A stretch of DNA of 64,000 bases from Candidatus Zhuqueibacterota bacterium (GTDB lineage: Bacteria; BS750m-G25): contig JADHWK010000001.1 of NCBI GenBank assembly GCA_016783505.1, positions 1 through 64,000 on the forward strand, read 5' to 3'. The position numbers were made by a program, and so were the translations under genes. The notes under the pieces are model-generated. The model was not told the DNA's origin, made no database searches, and saw nothing but the letters and a program-made list of their open reading frames with translations. This document shows positions 30,880-40,848 of this stretch, piece after piece; position 1 is the first letter of the stretch; each line of letters starts with the position of its first letter.

Positions 30880-32087
30880 GAATTGTTATAGCTAATAAGT
30901 TTTACTATCCTCGTGGTGGTGATTGTAGATATACCATAGAATTAGAAAAGTTGCTGTTGTCTCATGGACATGAAGTAGCAATTTTTTCAATGAAATATCA
31001 AAAAAATCTCTCTAATGAATGGGACAATTATTGGCCAAGAGAGTTAAATTACTCCGAAAAGAATAAAAAAAATGTTTTTAGATCTATATTTAGACCATTA
31101 TATAGTATGGAGGTCAAAAGAAACTTTGAAAAATTTATTAATGAATTCAACCCGGATATTGTTCATTTAAATAATATACATTCACAGTTATCCCCTCTTA
31201 TTGCAAGAATTGCATATAATAAAAACATTCCTGTTATTTGGACTTTGCATGATTACAAACTTCTTTGCCCCGCATATACCTTTTTATCTAATGGAAAAAT
31301 TTGCGAGAAATGTATACGAAACAATAAACTCTTTGTAGTAGTGAATCGATGTATAAAGGGTTCAATAAGAGCCAGCATAATTGGTTATTTGGAATCACTT
31401 ATCTGGAGCAAGAAAAAGTTAAGTCAAATAGTAGACTATTTTATATGTCCAAGCCTTTTTATGAAAAAGAAAATGATTGAGGGTGGTTTTTCATCTAATA
31501 AGCTAATAGTTTTAAACAATTTTATTGGGAATGATTATTTTGATTTTCGAACTTCTGATAAAGAAGATTATTATTGCTACTTTGGTAGAATATCAGTTGA
31601 AAAAGGTTTAGCAACCTTGCTAGAAGTTGCTAAAAGTATTCCTTTTGGATTAAAGATTGTTGGAGAAGGTCCCTCATTATCTCAATATAAACATAAATAC
31701 CAAAATAAATACATTCATTTCTTAGGCTATAAAACAGGAGGCGAATTAAAAGAAGTGATTGAAAGGGCGAAGTTTACGGTTATCCCGTCCAAATGCTATG
31801 AAAATTTTCCATTTTCTATTGTAGAATCGTTTGCATTAGGTACTCCAGTTTTGGGTGCTAGTATAGGTGGCATTCCTGAGTTAGTAAGGGGTGGGGAAAC
31901 TGGTTTAACTTTTGAAGCCGGGAATTCATTGGATTTAAAAGAAAAAATTCTATATCTTTTGGATAACCCTGATGTAATTATAGAAATGGGAAAGAACGCC
32001 AGGAAATTCGTTGACGAAAATCTTAATCAGGAAAAATATTACAAAAAACTAATGAATGTCTATCAAATGGCTATGGCAAAAAATTGA
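30876..32087 (+). CDS. GT4 glycosyltransferase
   Basis: PRGGDCRYTIELEKLLLSHGHEVAIFSMK; ENFPFSIVESFALGTPVLGASIGGIPELV. Confidence 0.92.
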   Translation: MRIVIANKFYYPRGGDCRYTIELEKLLLSHGHEVAIFSMKYQKNLSNEWDNYWPRELNYSEKNKKNVFRSIFRPLYSMEVKRNFEKFINEFNPDIVHLNNIHSQLSPLIARIAYNKNIPVIWTLHDYKLLCPAYTFLSNGKICEKCIRNNKLFVVVNRCIKGSIRASIIGYLESLIWSKKKLSQIVDYFICPSLFMKKKMIEGGFSSNKLIVLNNFIGNDYFDFRTSDKEDYYCYFGRISVEKGLATLLEVAKSIPFGLKIVGEGPSLSQYKHKYQNKYIHFLGYKTGGELKEVIERAKFTVIPSKCYENFPFSIVESFALGTPVLGASIGGIPELVRGGETGLTFEAGNSLDLKEKILYLLDNPDVIIEMGKNARKFVDENLNQEKYYKKLMNVYQMAMAKN

Positions 32088-32113
32088 TACTTAAAAAAAT
32101 TGAGAGATAAAAA

Positions 32114-33121
32114 ATGAGGAATATAGTCCAGGCAAGTTTAATTGTTACAAATAGATGTAATGCAAGATGCCAAATGTGTGAAATTTGGAAATATCCAACC
32201 GAACCATCAGAGGAAATAGATCCAAAGTATTATGAAAAATTACCTCCAGGTTTAAGAATTAATGTTACTGGAGGTGAACCCATGATTAGATCAGATATTG
32301 AAGAAACTTTTAAAATTCTTTATCCAAAAGCCTACTTATTGGAATTAAGTACAAATGGTTATTTTACAGACAGAATTGTGCACCTCGCAGAAAAATATCC
32401 AAACATTTTAATTCGGGTAAGCGTTGAAGGATTATCTGCACTTAATGACAAATTAAGAGGTATTCCAAATGGTTTTGATCATGCATTGAGGACAATTTTA
32501 GAGTTAAAAAAAACTAAATGTAAGAATATTGGTTTTTCTGTTGTGATTTCACCACAAAATGTATCTGATCTTCTTCATCTATATGAACTGTGTTGCTATT
32601 TAGGAATAGAGTTGGGAAATTCAGTAATGCACAATTCATGGTATTTTCACAAAATGGATAATCCAATAGCAGGTGATGAAAGAACATGGCGGATGGAAAA
32701 TGAATTTATAAAAGCACACCTAAGGTCGTCCCGTAGAGGTATAAAAAACAAACTGAAGGATTATGCTAGGGCATATTTTAATATGAGTATTTCAAAAAGA
32801 TTACGGGGTGATCCTCCAGGTTATCGCCCTCCATGTGGAGCGGGCACAGATTTCTTTTTTGTTGACCCCTGGGGAAACGTCTCTCCTTGTAACGGTTCGG
32901 ATGATGAATGGATAATGGGCAACTTAAAAGATAACTCGTTTGAAAATATTATGAATTCCGAAAAAGCTAAAGAAGCGATGGAAAAAGTTCGGAATTGTAA
33001 GAAAGAATGTTGCTTTGTCGTCACCGAACGCCATGATATAGTTCGTAGACCATGGAAAGTATTCTACTGGATTTTGAAAAACAAAATAAAATTGGCATTA
33101 AATTTTCCTGTGGAGTTTTAA
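32114..33121 (+). CDS. Radical SAM/SPASM-domain protein
   Basis: VTNRCNARCQMCEIWKYP; C-terminal CGAGTDFFFVDPWGNVSPCNGS and NCKKECCF cysteines. Confidence 0.9.
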   Translation: MRNIVQASLIVTNRCNARCQMCEIWKYPTEPSEEIDPKYYEKLPPGLRINVTGGEPMIRSDIEETFKILYPKAYLLELSTNGYFTDRIVHLAEKYPNILIRVSVEGLSALNDKLRGIPNGFDHALRTILELKKTKCKNIGFSVVISPQNVSDLLHLYELCCYLGIELGNSVMHNSWYFHKMDNPIAGDERTWRMENEFIKAHLRSSRRGIKNKLKDYARAYFNMSISKRLRGDPPGYRPPCGAGTDFFFVDPWGNVSPCNGSDDEWIMGNLKDNSFENIMNSEKAKEAMEKVRNCKKECCFVVTERHDIVRRPWKVFYWILKNKIKLALNFPVEF

Positions 33122-33123
33122 CG

Positions 33124-34227
33124 GTGAAAATCGCTGTTTTCGGAATAAGGGGTTTTCCTAAAGTTCAGGGGGGTGTAGAAAAACATTGTGAGGAATTATA
33201 TCCACGTTTAGCTAATTTTGGTTGTAAAATGGTAGTATTTACAAGGACACCGTTTATTCCAAGAAAGAACAGAGTTAAAAAATGGAAAAAGGTTCATTTT
33301 ATTCATTTATGGTGTCCAAAAGTTAAAGGTTTAGAGGCTTTATTTCACTCTTTCTTGGCATCTTTAATAACTCTATCTAAAAATCCTGAAATGGTTCATA
33401 TACATAATATTGGTCCATCATTATTCTTGCCCTTATTAAAAATATTCGGGTTAAAGGTAATTGTTACTTATCATAGCCCAAATTATGAACATGAGAAATG
33501 GAACTATCTATCAAAAAAGATATTAAAATTGGCTGAGAGAATCGTTATGCGTTTAGCCGATAGGGTTATATTTATTTCTAATTTTCAATTCAAAAAGTTA
33601 GGGTCTCTTTCAAAAAGCCAATGTATTCCAAATGGGATAGTACTACCTAAAGCTCCTTTGCAAAATGATTATTTATCCTATTTGAATCTTAATAATACCA
33701 AATACATTTTAGGAGTTGGTAGGCTTACACCTGAGAAAGGTTTTCTTGATCTAGTTAAAATATTTTCTAAGTTTGATAATAATTGGAAACTGGTAATAGT
33801 AGGCGGTGCTGATTATAAAAGTAAATACTATAATGATATTATTAGACATGCAAACCAAAATAAAAATATTATCTTAACGGGAATATTATCAAGTGAACCA
33901 TTATCTCAATTATATTCTGCCGCTTCATTATTTGTTCTTCCATCTTATCACGAGGGGCAGTCTTTGGCATTATTAGAAGCTTTAAGTTATGGACTTCCAG
34001 TATTAGTAAGTGATATTCATGCAAATAAAGAATTCAAATTACCAAAATATAGGTATTACCCTCTAGCTGATTTAGAAGCTCTTAATATAAAAATTAAAAG
34101 TTCAATGAAAATAGGTATAAATAATAAAGAAAAAAAAGATCAGATTGAAATGTTGAAACAAAACTATAATTGGTCCAAAATTGCGAAACAAACTTTTCAA
34201 GTTTATAATAGTGTCACGAATTTTTGA
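33124..34227 (+). CDS. GT4 glycosyltransferase
   Basis: KIAVFGIRGFPKVQGGVEKHCEELYPRLANFG; EGQSLALLEALSYGLPVLVSDI. Confidence 0.9.
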   Translation: MKIAVFGIRGFPKVQGGVEKHCEELYPRLANFGCKMVVFTRTPFIPRKNRVKKWKKVHFIHLWCPKVKGLEALFHSFLASLITLSKNPEMVHIHNIGPSLFLPLLKIFGLKVIVTYHSPNYEHEKWNYLSKKILKLAERIVMRLADRVIFISNFQFKKLGSLSKSQCIPNGIVLPKAPLQNDYLSYLNLNNTKYILGVGRLTPEKGFLDLVKIFSKFDNNWKLVIVGGADYKSKYYNDIIRHANQNKNIILTGILSSEPLSQLYSAASLFVLPSYHEGQSLALLEALSYGLPVLVSDIHANKEFKLPKYRYYPLADLEALNIKIKSSMKIGINNKEKKDQIEMLKQNYNWSKIAKQTFQVYNSVTNF

Positions 34228-34241
34228 GATAGGGAGAGCAG

Positions 34242-35672
34242 TTGCTAAAACAACACCGCACACTATTTAGCGCCTTATTCATCGCCTTCGACTTCCTGAT
34301 ACTCAACTTAGCTTTTCTGTTGGCCTACCAGATCCGGTTCCTCGGCAGGAGCATCATAGTAGATCAAATCTACTTTCAGTTACTGCTTGTTTCCAACCTG
34401 ACCTGGTTAATAGGAATTTCCGCATTCAGTTTATACGGTGAGAGAAGAACGGAAAGGCTTTTTGCCGAAATCTATCCGGTTCTAAAAACTATTTTCGTCG
34501 TATTTGTTTTAATATTTTCCTTTATCACCCTTTACAAAGCCCATTACTACTCCCGCCTGTTTTTGGGTTACTTTTTAATTTTAATCACTGTTTTACTTAT
34601 TCTGAGCCGCGTCACTACCTGGGCGGTGTTTCGCTGGCTGCGGAAAAGGGGCCGCAACACCCGGAATTTGCTCATCGTTGGCGCCGGAAGGGCCGGGGAA
34701 AAATTACTGGATCTTATTGAGGATAACCCGGGCTATGGCTATCGGATGGCCTATTATTTAGATGATAGGCCCGGTGAGGGGCTGCTGGCCCGCTTGAAGA
34801 AGTTAAAAGATCTCAAAGTAGGAAAAGTTAAAGAACTGGAAGGAATTCTTGCCAACAATCCTATGTCCAAAATGGGGGACATTGAGGAGGTGTTGATTGC
34901 CCTGCCCTTATCGAATGGTAAAGTGATTAATAGCCTGATAAGCACCTGTGATTATTACGGCATAAAGCCTAAAGTCATCCCCGATTTCTTCTGGTCCCTC
35001 CCCCAGAAAATTTCCCTTGACAGCTTTGCCGATGTGCCAGTAATTTCGTTACGGGAATTTCCATTAGATTATGCCCACAACAGGCTTTTGAAAAGATGTT
35101 TTGATATTTTGGTTTCGTCCCTGATACTCTTATTTTATCCCATAATTTATGCAATAATCGGAACCGCCATAAAACTGTCATCCAGGGGGCCGGTATACTT
35201 TAAACAGGAGCGCACTGGGTTGAATAATAGGAATTTCGACTTTTATAAATTCCGTTCCATGCAGCAGCATTCACCTGAGATAGCCAACACCCTTCAGGCC
35301 ACCAAAGATGATCCCCGCATTACGGCGGTGGGACGCTTCTTAAGGAAAACCAATCTGGATGAGATTCCCCAGATCATCAATGTGTTCAAAGGAAACATGA
35401 GCTTAGTCGGTCCCCGCCCCCATATGCTGAAGCATACCGACCAATACCAGAAACTGGTGCCCAAATATATGGTTCGCCACCTTATAAAACCCGGCATGAC
35501 AGGGTGGGCCCAGGTGAACGGCTATCGGGGGGAAACTAAGCGGGTGGAATTGATGAAAAGAAGGGTGGAATATGACCTTTATTACATTGAGAACTGGTCG
35601 TTCTGGTTTGATATAAAGATTTTATTCCTTACCCTATGGGTGGTGCTCAAAGGGCAGGAGATGGCGTATTAA
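34242..35672 (+). CDS. Undecaprenyl-phosphate sugar phosphotransferase (WbaP/WcaJ-type)
   Basis: [67 protein letters not shown]. Confidence 0.93.
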   Translation: MLKQHRTLFSALFIAFDFLILNLAFLLAYQIRFLGRSIIVDQIYFQLLLVSNLTWLIGISAFSLYGERRTERLFAEIYPVLKTIFVVFVLIFSFITLYKAHYYSRLFLGYFLILITVLLILSRVTTWAVFRWLRKRGRNTRNLLIVGAGRAGEKLLDLIEDNPGYGYRMAYYLDDRPGEGLLARLKKLKDLKVGKVKELEGILANNPMSKMGDIEEVLIALPLSNGKVINSLISTCDYYGIKPKVIPDFFWSLPQKISLDSFADVPVISLREFPLDYAHNRLLKRCFDILVSSLILLFYPIIYAIIGTAIKLSSRGPVYFKQERTGLNNRNFDFYKFRSMQQHSPEIANTLQATKDDPRITAVGRFLRKTNLDEIPQIINVFKGNMSLVGPRPHMLKHTDQYQKLVPKYMVRHLIKPGMTGWAQVNGYRGETKRVELMKRRVEYDLYYIENWSFWFDIKILFLTLWVVLKGQEMAY

Positions 35673-35775
35673 TCAGAAATTAGAAACTTGAAGTCAGAAA
35701 CTAGAAAAAGAAACTAGAAACCTGAAATCAGAAATATGAAACTAGTTGTAGCGCAGCGGAAACCCGTAAGGGAAA
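35670..35775. repeat. AGAAACTAGAAACTTGAAATCAG-type word repeat
   Basis: Begins at the wbaP-like stop; same words at 36790, 37184, 37770, 40530, 41435, 44386, 45727, 54865. Confidence 0.8.
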
Positions 35776-35978
35776 CAAGAAACTAGAGGGGTATTGAAAT
35801 TCAGGGAGAACGGAAAAGAAATGGATAAATGGATAAACGGCTGAAAGGCAAAATTGCTAAATGGCTAAACTGTTGAATGGCTAAAAATACAATTTAACGA
35901 CGTAGTAATTCAAATAATATATCCAAAAGTAATTGAGACCATAAAATTTCGTTTTTTAGTTATAAAGTGAGGTAACCC

Positions 35979-36257
35979 ATGATGACAGAAATTATTGAAT
36001 TGAAAAAAAAGGGAATATATCTTCGCAGAAAATTTCTTGAACAATTAGGTTTGAAAACTGGTGACCGAGTGATTATTGAGGTGAAGCCTAAAAGCGTAGA
36101 GGTTGTTCCTTTAACCCATAATCAAGCAACCCTTAAGCTTCTTGAACGGCTTTCACTACCTGCTGGAGCGCTAAAGAATAAAGCTGAGAATCCAGATGCG
36201 AGAATAGATTTACAAGATGAGATCGGCGGAGATATCTATGATGAGAGTATTGATTGA
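35979..36257 (+). CDS. AbrB/MazE-like antitoxin
   Basis: EIIELKKKGIYLRRKFLEQLGLKTGDRVIIEVKPKSVEVVPL. Confidence 0.65.
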   Translation: MMTEIIELKKKGIYLRRKFLEQLGLKTGDRVIIEVKPKSVEVVPLTHNQATLKLLERLSLPAGALKNKAENPDARIDLQDEIGGDIYDESID

Positions 36258-36720
36258 TACTCGCCTTTGGGGGTTGGCTTTGAAGGTCCCCTATTATGAT
36301 GACAAAGATCCAGTTAAGGAATATGCTCTGCAGGCTGATCACTTTATTAGGGAACGCTTAGAGCAGGATCTGATTTGCGTTACGACACAATTGCTGGCTG
36401 AAATTCATCATGTCTTGACGACCAGGGGTAGGAAACTACCATCATCTGATGCAGAGGTGGTGGTTAAAGAAATTCTGGATAGCGAGCGTTCTATTTTTCG
36501 TAATCCTAATAAGGATACAATCTTACAGGCTCTACGGCTTAGCACCAAATGTGATATCCATATCTGGGACTTTCTACTTGTATTGCCATTTAAAGGCGAA
36601 TTGGACAGAATTTATACTATGGATCCTCATTTTAGAGAATGTAAGCATTTGCAAGTTGCCCCTGTCGAAAATCCACTGGGGGTATGGAGGTTAGAAGGCG
36701 CATTATTAGGTAAAAATTAA
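36238..36720 (+). CDS. PIN-domain (VapC-like) toxin
   Basis: MRVLIDTRLWGLAL; acidic residues at PIN-like spacing; overlaps AbrB-like gene. Confidence 0.7.
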   Translation: MMRVLIDTRLWGLALKVPYYDDKDPVKEYALQADHFIRERLEQDLICVTTQLLAEIHHVLTTRGRKLPSSDAEVVVKEILDSERSIFRNPNKDTILQALRLSTKCDIHIWDFLLVLPFKGELDRIYTMDPHFRECKHLQVAPVENPLGVWRLEGALLGKN

Positions 36721-36738
36721 TTCTTCTATGATTTTACT

Positions 36739-36785
36739 GTAAGGGGCCGGTTTACTTTAAGCAGGAGCGCAGCGGAAACCCGTAA
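36739..36785 (+). pseudogene. WbaP-family fragment (GPVYFKQERSGNP*)
   Basis: ggccggtttactttaagcaggagcgcagcggaaacccgtaa matches the GPVYFKQER block of WbaP-type enzymes. Confidence 0.75.
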
Positions 36786-36820
36786 GGGAAATCAGAAATC
36801 TGAAACTAGAAGTGTGAAAT

Positions 36821-37186
36821 ATGAAGTATGAAAAAGAAGAAAAACCGGAAGATCTAAAAGTCAGAACTAAGAAGTATGCCTTACGGGTGATTAAACTGGT
36901 AAATACCCTTCCCAAAAACATGGTAGCCCATGAAATCGGAAGACAGTTGTTGAAGGCGGGGACATCGGTAGGTGCGAATACGCGATCAGCATATCGTGGG
37001 AGGTCAAGAAAAGAATTTATTTCCAAAATAGGGGTTGTTATTGAAGAATGTGATGAATCGCTTTTCTGGATGGAAATTTTAGTTGAATCTGGAATTATGA
37101 AAGAAAATATTTTAAAACCTTTAATGAATGAGGCTGACGAATTGATTTCCATATTTGTATCTATTTCAAAGAAAAACAAGCAATAG
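36821..37186 (+). CDS. Four-helix-bundle protein (23S rRNA IVP-like)
   Basis: ALRVIKLVNTLPKNMVAHEIGRQLLKAGTSVGANTRSAYRGRSRKEFISKIGVVIEECDESLFWME. Confidence 0.88.
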   Translation: MKYEKEEKPEDLKVRTKKYALRVIKLVNTLPKNMVAHEIGRQLLKAGTSVGANTRSAYRGRSRKEFISKIGVVIEECDESLFWMEILVESGIMKENILKPLMNEADELISIFVSISKKNKQ

Positions 37187-37317
37187 AAAACTAGAAAGCC
37201 GAAACTTGAAGTATGAAAAAAATATGAAAAACAATTATTTCCAACTTCCACCTTTTCCAAAGGGATCCCGAGACTTCGGGACAAGTTTCTAGTTTCAATG
37301 TTTTTAGTTTTAAAATA
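37184..37317. repeat. Imperfect palindromic repeat with central TCCCGAGACTTCGGGA hairpin (copy 1)
   Basis: 5' arm ctagaaagccgaaacttgaag, 3' arm caagtttctagtttc; related to 41435-41556 and 45727-45863. Confidence 0.75.
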
Positions 37318-37332
37318 GAGGGGGTTTTACCA

Positions 37333-37602
37333 ATGGCAATCAAAGTGGATTTATCGGAATTTAAGGTGTTAGATTCACCGAACGATATTGAAGTTCCTGA
37401 TTGGATGAGCAGGATAAGAAGCGAAGATATGCCAGAGTTTATTGCGGATATTGTGAAGGCTTATTTATATGGATTGAGAACCGGGGATTTTTCAAAGGCT
37501 AAAGAAGAACTGGAAACCTGGCGAGAGACCGTTGAGCTATGTTATGATCTTCCTGAAAAGGAGGAGGTGTCGGTTCGGTGGAGGGACCTTAAGGATGTAT
37601 GA
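37333..37602 (+). CDS. Small antitoxin-like hypothetical protein
   Basis: 89-aa ORF directly upstream of RelE-like C-terminal sequence. Confidence 0.55.
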   Translation: MAIKVDLSEFKVLDSPNDIEVPDWMSRIRSEDMPEFIADIVKAYLYGLRTGDFSKAKEELETWRETVELCYDLPEKEEVSVRWRDLKDV

Positions 37603-37720
37603 GAAGGGCAAGTACAGGATAAAAACCCCTTTCGGTTATCGCATTGTCTACGAAATAGCCGAGAAGGAATCATTGGTTAGGATTTATAAGATTGATACAC
37701 GGGTAAGTATTGGTTATTAA
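37532..37720 (+). pseudogene. RelE/ParE-like toxin, apparently truncated
   Basis: YRIKTPFGYRIVYEIAEKESLVRIYKIDTRVSIGY resembles the RelE C-terminal half only. Confidence 0.5.
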
Positions 37721-37723
37721 AAT

Positions 37724-37770
37724 GGTCCGGTTTACTTTAAGCAGGAGCGCAACGGAAACCCGTAAGGGAA
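37724..37770 (+). pseudogene. WbaP-family fragment (GPVYFKQERNGNP*)
   Basis: Near-identical to 36739-36785. Confidence 0.75.
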
Positions 37771-37971
37771 ATCAGAAATCTGAAACTAGAAGTGTGAAAT
37801 CAGAAATATTAAACTAGAAAGCAGAAGTTAGTGAAGATGAGCTATGCCGGTTTTTTACTAATCCTAACTTGGATCTGTATGGACCGGCTTTCATTTTTTT
37901 CTTGTGAAAGGGGATTTTTTGTTGTATATTTTAAAAAATCACTAACCACTTTGTAATCCAGAAGCATTATT

Positions 37972-38289
37972 GTGAAAAAAGAGATAGATTTTATATACTA
38001 CTTCGATTTAGACAATCGACTTAGAGTAAGTGCATTGAAGGAAAAGAAGGAAATACAGGAATTTATTGTTCAATATGAAGCCTTTATTCAAAAGAAATGG
38101 CGGTCCATTGTTCGATACGACACAAGTCACGGTTTTATTCATAAGGACACTATGCATCCAGATCAAAAACAGGACAAATTCCCTATATTTTTTATGACCT
38201 ATGAAGTGGCATTTACCTATGCCATAGCCGATATCAAGAGGTTTTGGCAAATATATCGGGATAATTATGAAAAGGAGATAAGGAAATGA
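37972..38289 (+). CDS. Hypothetical protein, first gene of a two-gene cassette
   Basis: 105-aa ORF overlapping the next gene by 4 nt. Confidence 0.6.
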   Translation: MKKEIDFIYYFDLDNRLRVSALKEKKEIQEFIVQYEAFIQKKWRSIVRYDTSHGFIHKDTMHPDQKQDKFPIFFMTYEVAFTYAIADIKRFWQIYRDNYEKEIRK

Positions 38290-38537
38290 AGCAAGAAGAA
38301 TTAGCGGAAAAGAACTTGGATCTCTTCCATGAATTCATGATGTATGTCTTAGAGAAGCCCGATATCCTTGACCGAATACCCAAGGGTGCTCAGCTTGTTA
38401 TTCTTCCTGAGGATGATCCGGAACTTTGTCAGAAAAATCTGGAAATTGTACGTAAGAGAAAGGAAGAAGGTCAAACGGTGGTAACCGTGAAGATGCTCAC
38501 CCCTAAACGAGTAGTGCCCAAAATAGCAGTGTCTTAG
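38286..38537 (+). CDS. DUF5647-like small protein
   Basis: NLDLFHEFMMYVLEKPDILDRIPKGAQLVILPEDDPELCQKNLEI. Confidence 0.6.
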   Translation: MKQEELAEKNLDLFHEFMMYVLEKPDILDRIPKGAQLVILPEDDPELCQKNLEIVRKRKEEGQTVVTVKMLTPKRVVPKIAVS

Positions 38538-38555
38538 TTTGAACTAATTTGTATA

Positions 38556-38918
38556 AATGACTACTGTCCTGATAATTCCAATGATCCCCGAATAACAAAA
38601 TTTGGAAAATTTATCCGTAAATATAGTCTCGATGAATTGCCGCAATTATTCAATGTTCTAAAGGGTAATATGAGTCTTGTGGGCCCAAGGCCATGCTTGC
38701 CTTATGAATGGGATGCTTATGACAGATGGCATAAAAGGAGGCTTGATGTGAGACCTGGATGTACGGGGCTCTGGCAGGTAAGCAGCAGAAGCGAAGTTGG
38801 ATTTGATGATTCTGTCATTCTCGATTTATACTATATTCAAAACATGTCACCCTGGTTTGATCTTCAATTAATTCTAAAAACCATACCAACGATGATTACC
38901 GGATATGGTGGAAAATGA
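38556..38918 (+). pseudogene. C-terminal fragment of a second WbaP-family transferase
   Basis: [48 protein letters not shown]...YYIQNMSPWFDLQLILKTIPTMITGYGGK. Confidence 0.85.
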
Positions 38919-39480
38919 GCAACGAACAAGACGAACTGAACTAACATTTTTACTAAAAGCTGAGTAAAGCACATTGTTTTACAAGCAAAGTATGTGTGGA
39001 GCAAACAGCAATCAATTAGGTTCCCTCCCCCTTGCCCCCCACCTATCCTCCCCCCATAATGGTGGGAGAACAAAGAAGGGGGGATTAATATGGGGGAGGG
39101 TTTCGGTCAGGTCAGTCAGGCGGGTATTTTGCAGAACTATCGCAATTGATAATTTAGGGGTTTTATGTTTGGAACCGCTCTAAAGAGCGATTCTGGTTAA
39201 CTAATTGCTAAACAAAATATTAACTAGAACCTTATCCCGATGCTTCGGGATAGGTTCTGGACATTAGCAACGTTTACTAGTTGTGCCACAGACCCAGGCG
39301 CATGACTGATCGGTCAGGCGCCCGACTGAAGGGAGGGGAATGGAAAGGATAGATACTAATGACATTCCGCCGTTGCCAACGAATGGCGATATCCGCTCAT
39401 ATTTTTTATGAAGTTGACCAAAAGGCAACCGTAGCGGTGAATGAAATATAGGTATTTATTAAGATAAGGAAGGGTTTGAG

Positions 39481-39723
39481 ATGGCATGCCGTAAAAAAGT
39501 GTTGAGCGTTCCCCCCTCTTTTTTGGAGATAGAACAATTAGCCAGATACTACGCAAAAGGGAAAGGGATTTCATTTTCAGCCTTTGTCTGGCAAGCAGTT
39601 GAGCATTATATACGGGAACAATTAGGTGAAGAAGAACTTCCTGCTGATGTTATCTGTGAACTTGATATTATGGAAAAAGAAATGGATCAGGGTGGGTATC
39701 TTCTGCTTCAGAACTTAAAATGA
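39481..39723 (+). CDS. Small antitoxin-like protein upstream of a RelE-like ORF
   Basis: 80-aa ORF overlapping RelE-like ATG. Confidence 0.55.
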   Translation: MACRKKVLSVPPSFLEIEQLARYYAKGKGISFSAFVWQAVEHYIREQLGEEELPADVICELDIMEKEMDQGGYLLLQNLK

Positions 39724-39977
39724 CCTGGGAGGTCAGGATATCCCGAGAAGTTGTTCGATACCTTTCCCGCATGGAAGAGAAGCGGAGCCAGATACTCCGA
39801 GAAATATTAAAAGGCTTTCGTGAAAATCCCTTTGTGGGAGATGTAAAACCGATAAAAGTACGTCCCAGCATGTATCGCAGGCGAGTGGGTGCATGTAGAA
39901 TCATCTAATCGATTGACTATGAAGCTCATATTGTTAAAGTACTGAGGATAGGAACAAGAGGGGATATCTACAAGTAG
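39720..39977 (+). pseudogene. RelE/ParE-like toxin with internal ochre codon
   Basis: ...MYRRRVGACRII*SIDYEAHIVKVLRIGTRGDIYK*; both halves in the same frame, TAA at 39906-39908. Confidence 0.75.
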
Positions 39978-40089
39978 TGAAGACCAGAGTTCACTGACCT
40001 TATTATAGAATGGGCTTCGGCATAGAAAGAGTACCTAATTTTATAGATTAATAGCTAACAATCATTATCTTTTTAGTTTATTTTTGTTA

Positions 40090-40175
40090 GGGTTTGTTCG
40101 TTCAGCGGTCAAATAGAAGATTTTGTAAAAAGAGTGACAGCAGTTCTGAAGAGTGAATCTCAAAATTGAAGTCAA
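40090..40175 (+). pseudogene. 3' tail copy of the DUF6516/TumE-like gene at 45048
   Basis: gtttgttcgttcagcggtcaaatagaagattttgtaaaaagagtgacagcagttctgaagagtgaatctcaaaattgaagtcaaaatcgat matches 45417-45507. Confidence 0.8.
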
Positions 40176-40211
40176 AATCGATTATGGTCCATATTTCTGA
40201 AAATCCTTATC

Positions 40212-40530
40212 TAACAGGCCACTAAAGATGATCCCCGCATTACGGCGGTGGGCCGCTTCTTAAGGAAAACCAACTTGCCCCGATAATTCACAACCTAATA
40301 ATCACAGTTACCAATCATTTACATTAACTATGACATAGCTACCAAAATATTACCAATTAACGCATTAATTATCGGGGTTGGACGAGATTCCTCAGATCAT
40401 CAATGTATTCAAAGGAAACATGAGTTTAGTCGGTCCCCGTCCCCATATGCTGAAGCATACCGATCAATATCAGAAGCTAGTGCCCAAATACATGGTCCGC
40501 CATTTAGTAAAACCCGGCATGACCGGGTGA
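40212..40530 (+). pseudogene. WbaP-like fragment A, interrupted by a 100-bp element
   Basis: actaaagatgatccccgcattacggcggtggg...gagattcctcagatcatcaatgtattc...aaacccggcatgaccggg vs 35298-35510. Confidence 0.9.
40278..40377. mobile_element. 100-bp MITE-like insertion, copy 1
   Basis: 11-bp terminal inverted repeats CCCCGATAATT/AATTATCGGGG; flanking TTG duplicated (40275-40277, 40378-40380). Confidence 0.8.
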
Positions 40531-40590
40531 AAATTAAAAACTAGAAAGCAGAAAGAAGACTTTTTGATCTGGGGACAAAGAGAATAAAAG

Positions 40591-40848
40591 GTGAAAAGTA
40601 TTGACTATACACGCCATGCCAGAAATAAGTTTGATATCCTGAAACGGCATGGCTTTGAGGTGACTCCAGATCAGGTTGAGGAAACTGTATTGAACCCTGA
40701 AAAGGTGATCCCACAGCCAGGCGGCAGATTCATCGCCCAGAAAGGGATCACCGAGCGGCACGTGCTACGGGCTGTGTACCGGGAGGAAGAAGAGACACGT
40801 AAGGTGATCACTTTTTACCCAGGAAGGAGAGAGCGTTATGAAACTTAA
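40591..40848 (+). CDS. DUF4258-like protein
   Basis: YTRHARNKFDILKRHGFEVTPDQVEETVLNPEKV...RHVLRAVYREEEETRKVITFYPGRRERYE. Confidence 0.75.
   Translation: MKSIDYTRHARNKFDILKRHGFEVTPDQVEETVLNPEKVIPQPGGRFIAQKGITERHVLRAVYREEEETRKVITFYPGRRERYET

Noticed and set aside
38974-39183. 69-aa ORF
   Set aside because: Composed of repeat-like GC-rich sequence (cccccacctatcctccccccataatggtggg); no protein family signal.
39360-39460. RelE-like remnant (IFYEVDQKATVAVNEI frame)
   Set aside because: Too short and frame-dependent to claim as a feature.
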